The notes below the pieces were generated by a model. The model saw only the letters and a list, made by a program, of their open reading frames with translations, ran no database searches and had not been told where the DNA came from. A program made the translations under genes and the position numbers. Source: Bryoerythrophyllum caledonicum (Eukaryota > Streptophyta > Bryopsida > Pottiales > Pottiaceae). From it: DNA of 64,000 nt. Shown in pieces: positions 1 to 9,900 of the stretch. The DNA lies in NCBI GenBank assembly GCA_963971425.1, contig OZ020525.1, positions 2,604,001 through 2,668,000 of the forward strand, written 5' to 3'. Every line of letters starts with the position of its first letter. Within the stretch, counting starts at the first letter, position 1.

Positions 1-171
1 CCGTGCGGTCAAACTTACCAAAAATTACACCACACACTTTCATACAAGCTTAGTATAAGATCCTACGGTTAAATTTTCAAAAGAATGATATTGTATCATT
101 TTGTGTTGAATGCGCTGAAAATGGCAGGTTTGGAGTGTTTTTGAGGAAAAATTGCCTTGGTCTTGTAGGGG
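1..171. mobile_element. Terminal part of a TTAA-flanked MITE (piggyBac-like)
   Basis: The first 171 bases are the end of an element that continues beyond the window. It ends in GTAGGGG followed by TTAA (172-175). It shares with the copies ending at 4505 and 6125 the blocks CCGTGCGGTCAAA, GATCCTxCGGTT and GAGTGTTTTTG, in the same order. It appears to have inserted at a TTAA inside an older member of the same family, whose other part continues at 3677. Noncoding. Confidence 0.6.
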
Positions 172-686
172 TTAAGACCTCAGGGGCGCTTTACACTATG
201 GACCATGAAGTTTGACCACGGCCCTCTAAAATCTGTGATTGGCCAAGGAAGTTGTCCCGGGCCAAGTTCGCTTTACACTACCTTGAAAAAAGGAGATTGA
301 CCACGGAGTTTGAGGTTACCTTAATATGCTATTTTCTGCCGATTGGATAATGTTTCTTGGTCCAACGGGTTTTTCGTCGAGTCGAGGCAAAGAGGTCGGC
401 TCGACAAAAAATAAGAGGGCCCTTGGGCTGAAAATCAACGATTGGTTCAAATCTATTTTTTTATTTTTTTATTTTTTCTCGTAATTTTTCCATGTTTGTA
501 GGATGTTGGGATAATATTTTTTGACGTCGTTTTTTTGAGACCATTGGAGTGTAAGACAAATTAATAAAGGCCGTATGTCTTGTTTTCCTCCCTCTCTAAT
601 TTCTTGTGTATGCACTGTTTTGTGTTGTTTTTTGCATGTTTTTTTGTTGTTTTTGCCAAGATTTTTTTCCCTACTTTTTTTCTTCA

Positions 687-920
687 ATGGAGGGATATAG
701 TGTAGACAAAGAGTGTAGAGATTCCGAAGGGCACACATGGTCGCAAATCTCCGAATGGATGAAATTTGCAACACCATTTTCTTTGCCTCCAAGTAATGCA
801 CCATTCAAAATTGTTGAAGTGGAATTTCAGCATGGGCCGAATTTGCCCAATTTGCACCCTAGTGCATTTCTCCCTGCTTCTACAAATTTTTTGAGAAGAC
901 TTCCTCGTAGTGAAAGATAA
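687..920 (+). CDS. Hypothetical 77-aa ORF at the 5' side of the PIF/Harbinger element
   Basis: This is an open frame with an ATG start (MEGYSVDKECRD...) inside the transposon, just upstream of the Myb-type ORF and in a different frame. I do not recognise a domain. It contains a short Pro/Asn-rich stretch (PNLPNLHPSAFLP). It may be an N-terminal exon of the Myb/SANT protein joined by splicing, or a chance frame; no clear splice pair connects it to 960. Confidence 0.3.
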   Translation: MEGYSVDKECRDSEGHTWSQISEWMKFATPFSLPPSNAPFKIVEVEFQHGPNLPNLHPSAFLPASTNFLRRLPRSER

Positions 921-959
921 TTAAAGGAGATTGGCACCCAAATCCCTCATAGTGAGTTC

Positions 960-2121
960 ATGAGAGGAAAGGAGATTTTGGAGGTGAACCATGAGAAAGG
1001 TGCAAGAAAGGTGTCTAAGGCACCTCCAATGAAGAGAGGTTGTCTAAGAAAAGAGAAGACTGCCGTGAAGGAGAAACAGAAGAAAAATACGAAGGCAACC
1101 GTGATTCAACTTGAAGATTTGGATGAGGAGGAGGTAACTCCTACGAAATGGAAGGATTACAAAGTCAAAACCTTGATTGCAATAAGAGGCGAGATGGACG
1201 AGGAATTTGCAAGAACAACAAACAAACAAGGTATGAATTTTTTATTTTTTTTTGCTAAACGTTGAATTTTTGTGGCGAACGCTAGCAAATGAGGGCGTAT
1301 GTGGGCCGTATGATGAGGCTGCAGAAGGCCTTGGCCTTAGCTGCATGTCCATGCCCCTCCTCTCCCCAAAACTGTGTCGGCCACTGCCGCGAAGGCTTTG
1401 CAGGTCTAGTTTCGTGGCCCTACCATCTCCTCGCGCTCGTGGGGATTTGAACCTCAGTCTCCGGAGAGCAAATAGATTCCTCCCAAAGCCATCACTCCAC
1501 CACTAGCTTTTTGATGTCCAAGATGTTTTCGGAGTGTTAATTGTACTAAAAACTATCCTAATTTCTTTGCTGGAATTTTTGTTCAAGTTGCCTTTTCAAC
1601 CTTTTGAGCTTGTTTTTGGCCATAATACTCCTATTTTTTTGTCATGTATTGTAGGTATGAATGCATGGGTGAAGTTACAAGTCCGAATGGTTGCGGGAAT
1701 CCGAGGATTCAACCGAACATGGCTATCTTGTAAGGAGAAGTACAAAACTATCTTGACCGAATACCGAAATGACAAGAGGGCGAATGAAATTTCGGGGACG
1801 GATCAAAAACAAGAATGTCGTTGGTTTGAAGAGATGGACATATGGAATAGTAAACGTGCAAGTGTTCACAACCAAATTCCGGCAAGTTCTATGGAAGGAG
1901 ACGACACATTTGGAACGACTTCTTCACCACCTATGACTCCAAAATTGGCAGATTTCAAACCTTCCATAGCACCAAATACACAAGAGAAGAAAAAGAAGAG
2001 TCAAGACAAAATTGAAGGACCTTTGCAGCAAGTGGTAGGCAATTCTGCCATTTTGATTTCCACCTTCCGGCAGTCTACAGATTTGTTAAAAAAATGGACT
2101 ATATTTTTGCAGCACTTCTAG
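960..2121 (+). CDS. Myb/SANT-like (trihelix-type) protein of PIF/Harbinger, two exons
   Basis: The accessory DNA-binding protein that PIF/Harbinger elements encode beside the transposase. Exon 1 is 960-1230, from an ATG, with a basic Lys/Arg-rich N-terminus and then TPTKWKDYKVKTLIAIRGEM, the first helix of a Myb/SANT-like domain. The donor is CAAG|GTATGA at 1231 and the acceptor TGTAG at 1650-1654. Exon 2 (1655-2121) continues in phase with MNAWVKLQVRMVAG and then WLSCKEKYKTILTEYR, the typical third-helix motif. The spliced product would be 245 aa. The roughly 420-bp intron contains a SINE, which explains its length. In this superfamily the protein is needed with the transposase for transposition. 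The frame looks open here although the partner transposase is dead. Confidence 0.7.
1255..1508 (-). mobile_element. tRNA-derived SINE in the Myb-ORF intron
   Basis: Read on the minus strand, it starts with AGCTAGTGGTGGAGTGATGG, resembling a Pol III A box, followed about 45 bp later by GAGGTTCAAATCCCC, a good B box (consensus GGTTCRANTCC). A GC-rich tRNA-unrelated body follows, ending in an A-rich tail (A/T run near 1238-1258). A head with the same AGCTAGT start and a GGTTCAATCC B box occurs at 57335-57556, so this is probably a family. Far more GC-rich than its surroundings. Confidence 0.6.
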
Positions 2122-2169
2122 AGAGGTTTTAGCTATTCTTCCATGGAATCAAAACTACTATCAGAAAAC

Positions 2170-3290
2170 ACTAGATTTTACTCCTTCCGAATTTTGTAAT
2201 GCCATAGACTTTTCGCCAGAACTTTGTGCATTGTTGTAGCTACATGAAGCAAGTTTTCAGCCCTTTCATTCTCCTTCAATAGAAACACTTCACTCTCTTC
2301 ATCGTTCACTTCATTTGTTGCCATAAAATCATCTCTTTTTAGAATTTTATTCTTTACTTCCTGAATTGATGCCCTTTCACAACGCAATTCTTGACCTTCT
2401 CTTAAACCACCACTATCTATTTTTTTTAAAGTTGTCCCCTGGCTTCAGTAATCCAATCCATGTCGAATCCATTCTTCATTGTGATGCACAAATTGTGCAT
2501 CACAATGCATGTTGAGACAATATTCGGTACCATCCTCAATGGACATCACACCTCTTCATGATAATTCTCCATCTCCCTTTTAAAATTCCAAATGCCCTTT
2601 GAAAAGCAGCCCAATCATGAAGATACCGGCCCAACCAAACTTGTAACCCAAAACCTACATTTGACATCGACGATTCCTTAAAGAATAGCTGAATGGAACG
2701 ACTTCCGGCAATAATAATCTTCTCCACCAACAATTGGCGCCAATACTACGATATGCAACCCATCTATTGCGCCTACAACGTATGGAATGCCATGTAGAGC
2801 TTCAAATTCTTTAGCTAAAATCCTAAAGTGCGATTCATTAGGCATTTGAACAAATATTTGTTGCAAATGTTGTCTAACGGCTTTACAAAATTCTCTCACA
2901 AGTTTTGAAATCGTACATTCAACAACCCCATATAAATCCCCTATAAGCAATTGTCCATTGCCAGATCCTAGCCTTGTCAACGAAATTGCAATTCTAGTTT
3001 CCACAAAAATTGAACTCCTGAAAGGTGTATCTTGTTTTTGCAAAAATGGCCCTAACTTCTCACAAAGAAATCTGAAAGTAGCAAATTTAACTCGAGTTCT
3101 AACCTTAAACTGCCCTTCAGTATATGATCCCAACAATAATCGATCCGTAAATCCACCTTGTCTTGAAAACTCCAAATGCTCCATATTCCTCGTCCCGTAG
3201 TCTCCAAAATATGCTGAAAATTGCCAATTTCTCTCACTCTCCTTGTAAAATCAGTGCTTACATGCTCACAACGTGTGAAACAAGCATGTG
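2170..3290 (-). pseudogene. PIF/Harbinger DDE transposase (HARBI1-like), degenerate
   Basis: The longest open stretch is 2678-3184 (168 aa, ATG at 3184), with an N-terminal part in another frame up to about 3297. It has the family helix-turn-helix region (LVREFCKAVRQHLQ) and the first catalytic Asp in GAIDGLHI. After a frameshift near 2680-2730 the reading continues through YYCRKSFHSAIL and a CRFW/GWAGSxHDW-type stretch holding the second Asp (HDW). The next segment reads AAFQRAFGILKGRWRII, so the region between the second Asp and the third acidic residue (normally VERAFGILKGRW) is deleted and the Glu is replaced by Gln. The C-terminal end (VSTCIVMHNLCI) is recognisable near 2480-2520. Inactive by deletion, frameshift and loss of the third catalytic residue. 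Confidence 0.85.
2477..2507. repeat. 31-bp perfect palindrome in transposase coding DNA
   Basis: CATTGTGATGCACAA and its exact reverse complement are separated by one base. It lies in the part of the Harbinger transposase encoding IVMHNLCIITM, so the symmetry may come from the coding constraint of a conserved motif plus drift. Confidence 0.8.
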
Positions 3291-3676
3291 CAAGCACATA
3301 TACAACCCTAACATCAACACAAGGTCTCTCCTTCTCCCCTCCATTGCAACCCTAGTTGCTCAAATTTCAAGAGAAGAAAAGAAAAGAGAGAAGAAGAAAA
3401 GAGGGAAGGTGGAAACAAGGAGGAAGAAGAAGGGGAGGGGTGAGAGAGTGAATGACAAGATAAACTCCAAATCCGCCCTTTTTAGATATACATTAAGAAA
3501 ATCAGCCCATACTTGTCCCGGTCCAAATCCACTTTACACTATGAGAAGTGACCAAGACACTCAAAAAATGATTTTTCATTTTTCATGGTCACGGCTCTAG
3601 TCCAAGAGCCATGACCATGAAAATAAATTATTTCTCTTGGTCAATCCTCATGGTCCATAGTGTAAAGCGTCCCTTA

Positions 3677-4505
3677 GTGGGAGAAACAATTTTTTCCTAA
3701 ATCCAACATACGATGAAAAAGTTATAGGGTTTTGAATTTTAAATGGGGAGAGCGGGCACTTCAAGCACCTCCAAAACTTTTGCTACAACACTCTATTGAA
3801 TGTGAGATTTTCAATTCTAGCAAGTAATATTTTTTCCCTTCATACTGTCAAAAAAAAGTTCTTGTCTTTATTTTTAAAATAACATATTAACCCAAGTCAA
3901 ACATTTTCACACATTGTCACACGTTATTGAGCAAGGTACCAAAAATATTCTTCTTTTCCACATAAAACTTAGAGATCTTCATATTTTTTACTTTTTTTTT
4001 GTTCCACACCAATATGTAGTGTAAATCTTCTAATTGAACATTCAGGTTATCAGTTTAAAACATGTTAAGTACACAAAAAAATATAACGCAAATTGACAAT
4101 TATTGAACCTCCAATCCTTGCACAGTTGTCTTGATTATGCTACACCCCTCCTCTACCTCTAAAATTTGGCGTATAAGGAACTAAAATCATGCTTAACACG
4201 ATGGTAATGGCTTTAGACCTTGTGTAGTGCAAAAATTTGACACCAAGTGAAGTCAAAATTTGTTGATCCAGTGAACTGAGGGAAGAAAATGAACCATTTG
4301 TTTGACTTTAAACACTATAATCTTTCAATCCGTGCGGTCAAAGTTAATGAAATTTTGTGAGTATGTCATTTAGTACGTCTTATTTGAGATCCTCCGGTCT
4401 AAACTAGAAATCTAAGTTTTTTGTTTTCACCTTAATTCATTGCACTAGAATCCAACAATTTTGAAGTGTTTTTGGTGTGAAACTGTCACGGTACCTTACT
4501 AGGGA
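3677..4505. mobile_element. TTAA-flanked MITE (piggyBac-like), interrupted copy
   Basis: This is the rest of an old MITE split by the Harbinger insertion. It ends at GGTACCTTACTAGGGA followed by TTAA (4506-4509). Internal landmarks are shared with the copies at 5183, 41977 and 53011: a TTTTCCACATAAAACTTAGAG block, CTCCAATCCTTGCACA, GGTCTAAA/TTTAGACC blocks and CCGTGCGGTCAAAG. Noncoding. Confidence 0.75.
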
Positions 4506-4509
4506 TTAA

Positions 4510-5182
4510 TTAGTTAGGTCTATTGTTGTGCAATACATTTTATTGCCCTGGCTTCTAAAAATCTCCGGTTTCACTAAATTTAACATTTATAAAAGTGAAA
4601 CAAACAAAGTTGGGAGCAAATGATGTCATAACACTTAACATTTGGCACTTCGTATTGTAAATTTTGAGGGAGCGTCCTAATTTATATAACATATATGAGA
4701 CTATAACATATATAGAGGTAACGTTTAAAGAGGGTAGGCTGGAATTTGAGTCCCTATTCTAATTGGAAATCTACATACAATTGTCCACTAGGACACATCC
4801 TTGCTTGAAAATATTATCCAATGCAAGCGCTTGATGTAAAATAGTGTAGGTGATCCACGTCAATTGAATGATCCATACTATACACAGTCAACGGTGTAGT
4901 TGAATCCTAGGTCTATTTCTTGTAATCAAGCATGGTTCGAGGAGAGATATTACACTATCTACTAGACTACAGTCTACTACATATAATAAATTGGTATTAT
5001 ATTATTTTCATATTATAAAAGAGGAAGGATATATTTAGTGGTGGAAATCGGTGATACCCGTTTGATATCGCATTCTCCAATAAGCTGACACGTGGAATTT
5101 ATTTTAATACTTCTACTTTTTATATCTTGGCAGCCAAGGTATCTATTTATCTAATGTAAATAATGGAAATACGTTTGCTTAA
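4510..5182. other. Intergenic, with a Helitron-like fragment
   Basis: I see no gene here. Near 4973-5100 there is TCTACTACATATAATAAA followed by a GGTGGAAATCGGTGATACC block, which resembles the 5' end and interior of the small Helitrons at 17044 and 55105, but no 3' hairpin end was found. Confidence 0.45.
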
Positions 5183-6125
5183 TCTCCAAAGACCCAAGAG
5201 ATTTCTTAGGGGACTTTTAAAGGTTTTGGTAGGTTCTTATGACGTCAACTTATCACATTCCTCTTTGAAATTTTCACTATAGATGGATATTACTAAAAGC
5301 TTCGTGTGAGTATAATTTTTTCTAAAATTTAACATTTCATGAAAATGATATAGGTTATTAAACTTCAAATGGGGAGATCGGGCACATTGTGCAACTTCAA
5401 AATCTTTAGCAGGATTACTCTTTCAAATGTAAGATTATCAATACTAACAAATACTACTATCTTCTTTCATGTTGTCAAAAAATACTTCTTGTCTTCAGTG
5501 AAAAATAGCACATTAATCAAAGTAAAAAAAAATTCACAAATTGTCACACATTGTTGTACAAATTACCAAAGAAACTTCTTCTTTTCCACATAAAACTTGG
5601 AGATTTTCATAATATTTACATTTTATTTTTTCTACAACAAAATGTGGTGTAAACCTCCTTATTAACTATTTTGATTATCATTCTAAAACATATTTAGTTC
5701 ACAAAAGAATAAAACGTATTTAGTAGCAATTTTTGAACCTCCACTCCTTGCACAATTGTTATGAATATGCTATACCCTTTTCTACTGTTGAAAATTTGTG
5801 TACAAGGATCTAATATCATGCTTGACATAATGGTAATGAATTTAGACCTTGTGTTGTGCAAAAACTTGACATCAAGTAAAGTCCAAGTCTGCTAATCGGC
5901 TCAATGCATGGAAAAAAATGAATTGTTTTTTCTACTTCAAACAAGATAATCTTTCAATCCGTGGAGTCAAAGTTTATGAAATATTGTAAGGACATTTCTT
6001 AATAGGTTTTAATTGAGATCCTGCGATTAGATGTAATAATATTTTTGTTTCCCTCCTTATTCATTACACTAGAACAAACGCTTTTGAAGTGTTTTTGGTG
6101 TGAGTATACCTTGGACCTTTAGGAG
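5183..6125. mobile_element. TTAA-flanked MITE (piggyBac-like), about 940 bp
   Basis: Flanked by TTAA at 5179-5182 and 6126-6129. The right end, TGGACCTTTAGGAG, matches the family terminal repeat CCCCTAAAGGACCA on the other strand with one change; the left end is more diverged (TCTCCAAAGACCC). The interior is collinear with the copies at 3677-4505 and 41977-43783. No transposase frame; a non-autonomous element. Confidence 0.75.
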
Positions 6126-6223
6126 TTAACAATGGATTGTCCTTGACTCGATGAAGACAACGGAGGTCCACTAGTCTACTTAATCTACCTATGTAATAGG
6201 CGTCAGTCTGTCTGTCCGCCGCT

Positions 6224-6312
6224 CCCTAACCCTAAATCCTAAACCCTAAACCTAACCCTAAAACCCTAACACCTAACCCTAAAACCCTAAATCCTAAACC
6301 CTAAAACCCTAA
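6224..6312 (+). repeat. Interstitial plant-type telomere-like repeats
   Basis: Degenerate copies of CCCTAAA and CCTAAC in tandem. They are inside a Helitron between its 5' end and the helicase fragment, so this is an interstitial array carried by a transposon and not a chromosome end. Confidence 0.9.
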
Positions 6313-6326
6313 GACTTTGCCGGAAC

Positions 6327-6632
6327 ATGCGCGATGTTGTTGGTGAATGCCGTGTGGATTTGGGCAACTATACATTTCCAGAGTGGCTCCTGACGCTGGG
6401 AGAGGACAGGCTAGAGAAGAAGGATGACATGATCAGGTGTCCATGGGCCATGATTGTCGGCAATCACACCTTGAACAGTTTGATCAATGCCGTCTATGGA
6501 GGAATTGCTGACGTCGGAGCAAATGCGCGCGAGTTCTTTAGCGGTCGTGCCATCTTTACTGCACGGAATGATGACGTTTCGCGGATCAATGCACGACGTT
6601 TTGAGGGATGCAAATTGCAATCTAAAATATAA
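6327..6632 (+). pseudogene. Helitron helicase (Pif1-like) internal fragment, 101 aa
   Basis: An open frame MRDVVGECRVDLGNYTFPEW... corresponding to the part of the Helitron Pif1-type helicase with FPEWLLxLGED, MIVGNxTLNxLINAVY and REFFSGRAIFTARNDDV. In the full protein this region lies upstream of the C-terminal helicase motifs; here it lacks the Walker A region and the Rep domain, so it cannot be a working helicase. After RNDDV the family similarity fades and the frame closes at GCKLQSKI. A 102-aa homologue with the same end lies at 59641-59949 on the minus strand. Both frames are still open, suggesting fairly recent mobilisation. Confidence 0.8.
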
Positions 6633-6724
6633 TACGTCAAACAAATTTTATTCTGAAGAGCATTAATAAAAAAACCTTTCCCGGTCGGAATGACAGGTAC
6701 TGATACTAGTATAATATAAATACA

Positions 6725-6995
6725 CTAGTATACCGACCGTTGTTCCCAATGGGTTACGTAACTGTAGGAAAGTTAACTAAAATTGTAAAAGTTTAAATAA
6801 AAGTAAAAGAAATAAAAGTAATTGCAACATGTCGCCGCCTCTTACAGTGGGGTTTGCCTCGATATCCCTGGTTTCCATCAGCGGGTATGTCCTTTCTTAT
6901 TTTACCTAACTATTGCCACGTGTCAAAGAAAGCCAATACTAGTGTAGGTTAGGTATTACCACATGACGCAACAGATTGCCTAGGTACCGACTAGA
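6725..6995 (-). mobile_element. Small Helitron, minus orientation, 5' end uncertain
   Basis: On the minus strand the 3' terminus is CTAG (6728-6725) followed by T, preceded by GGTCGGTATA and the hairpin-forming GTTGGGAACAAC-like segment. The interior shares the cacgtggcaata and aatctgttgcg blocks of the elements at 17044-17340 and 55105-55395. The 5' end near 6995 is diverged. Confidence 0.6.
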
Positions 6996-6999
6996 TATA

Positions 7000-7850
7000 G
7001 GCCCCAGGGCCCATTGTGCACCCGGTCTCTACCACTTGAGTGGTTTCTCCGGCTACTTACTTTTGTTAGGAAAAGGTTCACCGATCCCGGGACCGAGAGT
7101 CTTCTGGTTTACGGGTCTATCAATAATCCGCCAGTGACTAGGCTACCCTTGATTTTAGGATCTAGATGTCGTTTTGTCCTTTTGGAGATCTAATTTAAGA
7201 GGGTAGCTAGTAGCCTTTGCGTACTTAAGGAGTCTTGAGCTCTTGTGTTAAGTACTCTTCTCTTTGTTGATTTGCTCGTGTCTTGCCTTCATTGCTTGTG
7301 TCTAGAGTCTTTTGTTGAACTTGTGTGAGTAGACCGGGAGAGCGTTGAGTCATCCTAGTGTATATTTGCTAGGTGTGCAAGGTTGTGACTTGTTTTGTGT
7401 TATGTGATTGAGTGTGAGTGGAGACATCTTGAAGGTGTAGGATATCCATGTTAGATAGGTAGAATGAGATCTAGGATCTATGCTCCAGGCCCTTCACCGC
7501 TGGGATTGGAAAGAGTTGTTTTATTGGATGGGATCCAGGAAGCCCACGGCTATTTGTGATAGCCTCCTTTACGTGAGAAATCTTTGAATTGGTGGGAGGA
7601 GGGGTAATATCCCCCCTCTTCAGAGTTGTCAGGACGCTCGACGTCCATAACGTCTGGTCATCTCAATAGAGGATGTCCTCGGCCCCATGACGACGTCCGG
7701 TGACATAACGACTTTGGTCAGTTTAGCCTGGGGTAAATAGCTGTCCGCTACCCCAACCGACCGCCCGGCAGACGGCACCGGGCGTCCACCGCTTGAGGCG
7801 ACCGCGCTGCGGATGGCCATTCCGTCCGCTAGGGGCGACCGCCATCCGCA
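7000..7850. other. Unclassified intergenic sequence
   Basis: No gene is supported. Moderately GC-rich relative to surroundings, with short stretches recalling 16380-16960 (GACGTCC motifs, rejoined gtccggt words). It may be part of an old LTR-type fossil together with the tandem repeat that follows, but I see no terminal repeats that prove this. Confidence 0.3.
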
Positions 7851-7854
7851 GTCC

Positions 7855-8565
7855 GCCGCGGCGGACGACCCTCTCCCGTCCGCGTGGCTGACTGTTTAAC
7901 TGTCCGCACGGGTCTTTTGGCCATAACTCCCTCATTTTTGGGAGTTTTTGAACGTGTAATATATCGTTGAAACCGTCTTAAAAGTGTGCTTTCAACGGTA
8001 TAAAGTGCGCAGCGGACGCCCAAGGGCCGTCTGCACGGCGGTCGGCCCTCACCCGCCCGCGCGGTTGACTGCCAAGCTGTCCGCACGGGTTTTTTGGCCA
8101 TATTTCCCTCATTTTTGAAAGTTTTTGAACGTGTAATAAATCGTTGAAAGCGTCTTAAAAATGCGCTTCCAACAGTATAAAGCACACATCAGACGCCTAA
8201 AGGTTGTCCCCACGGCAGTCGGCCCTCACCCGTCCACGTGGTTGACTGCCTAACCGTCCACACAAGTTTTTTGGCCATAACTCCCTCATTTTTGGAATTT
8301 TTAACACGTGTAATACACCATTCAAAGCGTCTTAAAAATTTGCTTCCAACAACATGAAGCGCGCAGCGAACGCCTAAGGGCCGTCCGGACGGCGGTCGGC
8401 CCTTACCCGTCCATGCGGTTAACTGCCTAACCGTCTGCACGGGTTTTTTGGCCATAACTCCCTCATTTTGGAAGTTTTTGAATGTGTATTATACCGTTGA
8501 AAGCGTCTTGAAAATGCGCTTTCAACGGTATAAAGTGCGCAGCGGATGCCTAAGGGCCATCCGCA
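7855..8565. repeat. 177-bp GC-rich tandem repeat, four units
   Basis: The word GGCCATAACTCCCTCATTT recurs at 7919, 8096, 8273 and 8450, an exact 177-bp period. Each unit contains CCGTCCGCACGGGTTTTTTGG, a TTTTTGAACGTGTAATA block, GTCTTAAAA and a GCGGTCGGCCCT segment. The long minus-strand frames in this interval are the repeat read through and not genes. Family unknown; such arrays occur both in satellites and in the untranslated parts of LTR-type fossils. Confidence 0.85.
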
Positions 8566-9340
8566 CGGCGGTTGGCCAGGCCGTTGGCCGACCGAACGGC
8601 GGTCGACTTTGCAGTCCGCGGAGCAAACGCCTAAGGACCGAACGATGTGCGGTTGGCAAGGCAGACGGCAGGGGGGGACGCCCAAATGGCAAAAACCGAC
8701 CGCCGAGCGGACGGCCTGGCGGTCGGCCATTCCAATATGCTTGTTGTTAGTATAAGAAAAAAATGAATCAACATTTCTTACGTAGTCTATTTTAAGTAGA
8801 ATCACTATTCACTCATTCTATTCATCATATGTTTCCAAGCGCATAAGATATTTGGAATGGAATATCCAACTGTATTTGCATAAAATCTTCCAAACATTCC
8901 TCTGGCTAATAATGCATGTGACTCTTTCTCCTTATTTAGACTACACGTGCAATGTGAAACTACCCAAAAAAAAAAAGTTGTAAACCACTTTTGTATTGCC
9001 AAAGAGCAGAGAGAAGTGGAGGAGAGGGGAGGGAGTTGCTCAAATTTGAGGCTTGGTGGCGTGGTGGCCGTCCGCAAAGCTCTAGAGGCGGACGGCATGG
9101 TGGTGGACCACCAAGTGCCGACCGACTGATTTCAAGTCGATTGATCAAGGATGTTTGATCGACATCGGGTGGAGCGAGACCGTCCGATTAGGCGAGCGCA
9201 GCCGAGTGCGTCCGCAATCGAACGGCCACGGATGAGAGCGATCAGACGACTTTGATTGATGGTGCCGACCGCACGGCCGTCCGATCGAGCATTATGGCCA
9301 AGTCTGTCCGCCGTCGGACAGCCTGAGCAATCTGAAGTGA
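8566..9340. repeat. GC-rich degenerate repeat (GGTCGGC/GTCCGCC words)
   Basis: Continuation of GC-rich DNA with palindromic words such as GACCGCCGAGCGGACGG and GCGGACGGCATGG, interrupted by AT-rich sequence at 8740-9000. Short related patches occur at 13610-13735 and 16170-16335. No protein similarity recognised. Confidence 0.4.
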
Positions 9341-9359
9341 GGCTAGGCAAAGTCCAAGA

Positions 9360-9900
9360 CATGATACTAACTTAGATGAAGATTAATTCTACATAGGCAC
9401 GTTGTTATGTAGTCTATGTGGATAATGTCTTGGTGCATGAACACTATTCTGTAAATTCCGAAGGTCATTTTTTAAGATCTTCTAGTGGATGTTTATTTTT
9501 GCATTGCGTCCATGTCAATGTAAACAAAGAATATACATTGTATGTTATCCATTTTTAAATAAAATTAATTGATTATTTTTTGTATAAGTAGATGTGTGGA
9601 ATGAGAAAACTTTATGCATTCTAACATCTCCAACATTACATTTGAAAGGAGTAATTATTTTTGCAAAGATGTATGTAGTGAATTTGGAACTTGGAGAAAG
9701 GTGCAAGTGTTTAACAATACTTTCCAAAATCATAATGTCAATAATGTTCTACAAACAATGTGATTACCTTAGAAATGTCTTAAAATATTTCCAAACTCTA
9801 TACCATTTTGGGGTGGCAATGTTCATGTTTCCGATAGAATTGGAAGTTGGGGGTTTGAACCAAGGTTGAACTTTCTAAACACACTTGGAATTAAAAAAAA
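9360..9900. other. AT-rich intergenic, nothing recognised
   Basis: Short frames only; none resembles a known protein. No terminal repeats found. Confidence 0.4.

Larger units (their letters stand above)
183..3673. mobile_element. PIF/Harbinger DNA transposon, decayed, about 3.5 kb
   Basis: The terminal inverted repeats read GGGGCGCTTTACACTATGG at the left and GGGACGCTTTACACTATGG (reverse strand) at the right, and continue through GACCATGA. The element is flanked by TCA (180-182) and TTA (3674-3676), a 3-bp target duplication with one change. Related uninterrupted sequence at 43670-43680 reads CCCACTAAGGTCTTGG, matching the site once the element is removed. It has the usual two-gene layout of the superfamily: a Myb/SANT-type ORF on the plus strand (960-2121) and a DDE transposase on the minus strand (about 2170-3290). 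The transposase is broken, so the copy is not autonomous. A tRNA-derived SINE sits in the Myb gene intron. Confidence 0.9.
6184..6709 (+). mobile_element. Helitron with helicase fragment and telomere-like repeats
   Basis: The 5' end TCTACCTATGTAATAGGCG follows an A (6183). The 3' end is CTAG (6706-6709) followed by T, preceded by a weakened hairpin and GGTACTGATA. This matches Helitron insertion between A and T with a CTRR 3' end. Directly behind the 5' terminus lies a CCCTAA-rich stretch (6224-6312) and then an open frame for part of the Helitron helicase (6327-6632). The same architecture recurs, reversed, at 59540-60182. Non-autonomous. Confidence 0.8.

Noticed and set aside
6224-6312. A chromosome end or new telomere
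   Set aside because: The repeats are degenerate, short, internal to a Helitron and recur in the same place in a second copy.
7829-8805. Arg/Pro-rich minus-strand frames of 88-128 aa
   Set aside because: They follow the 177-bp repeat; repeated peptide blocks show repeat read-through, and no domain is recognisable.
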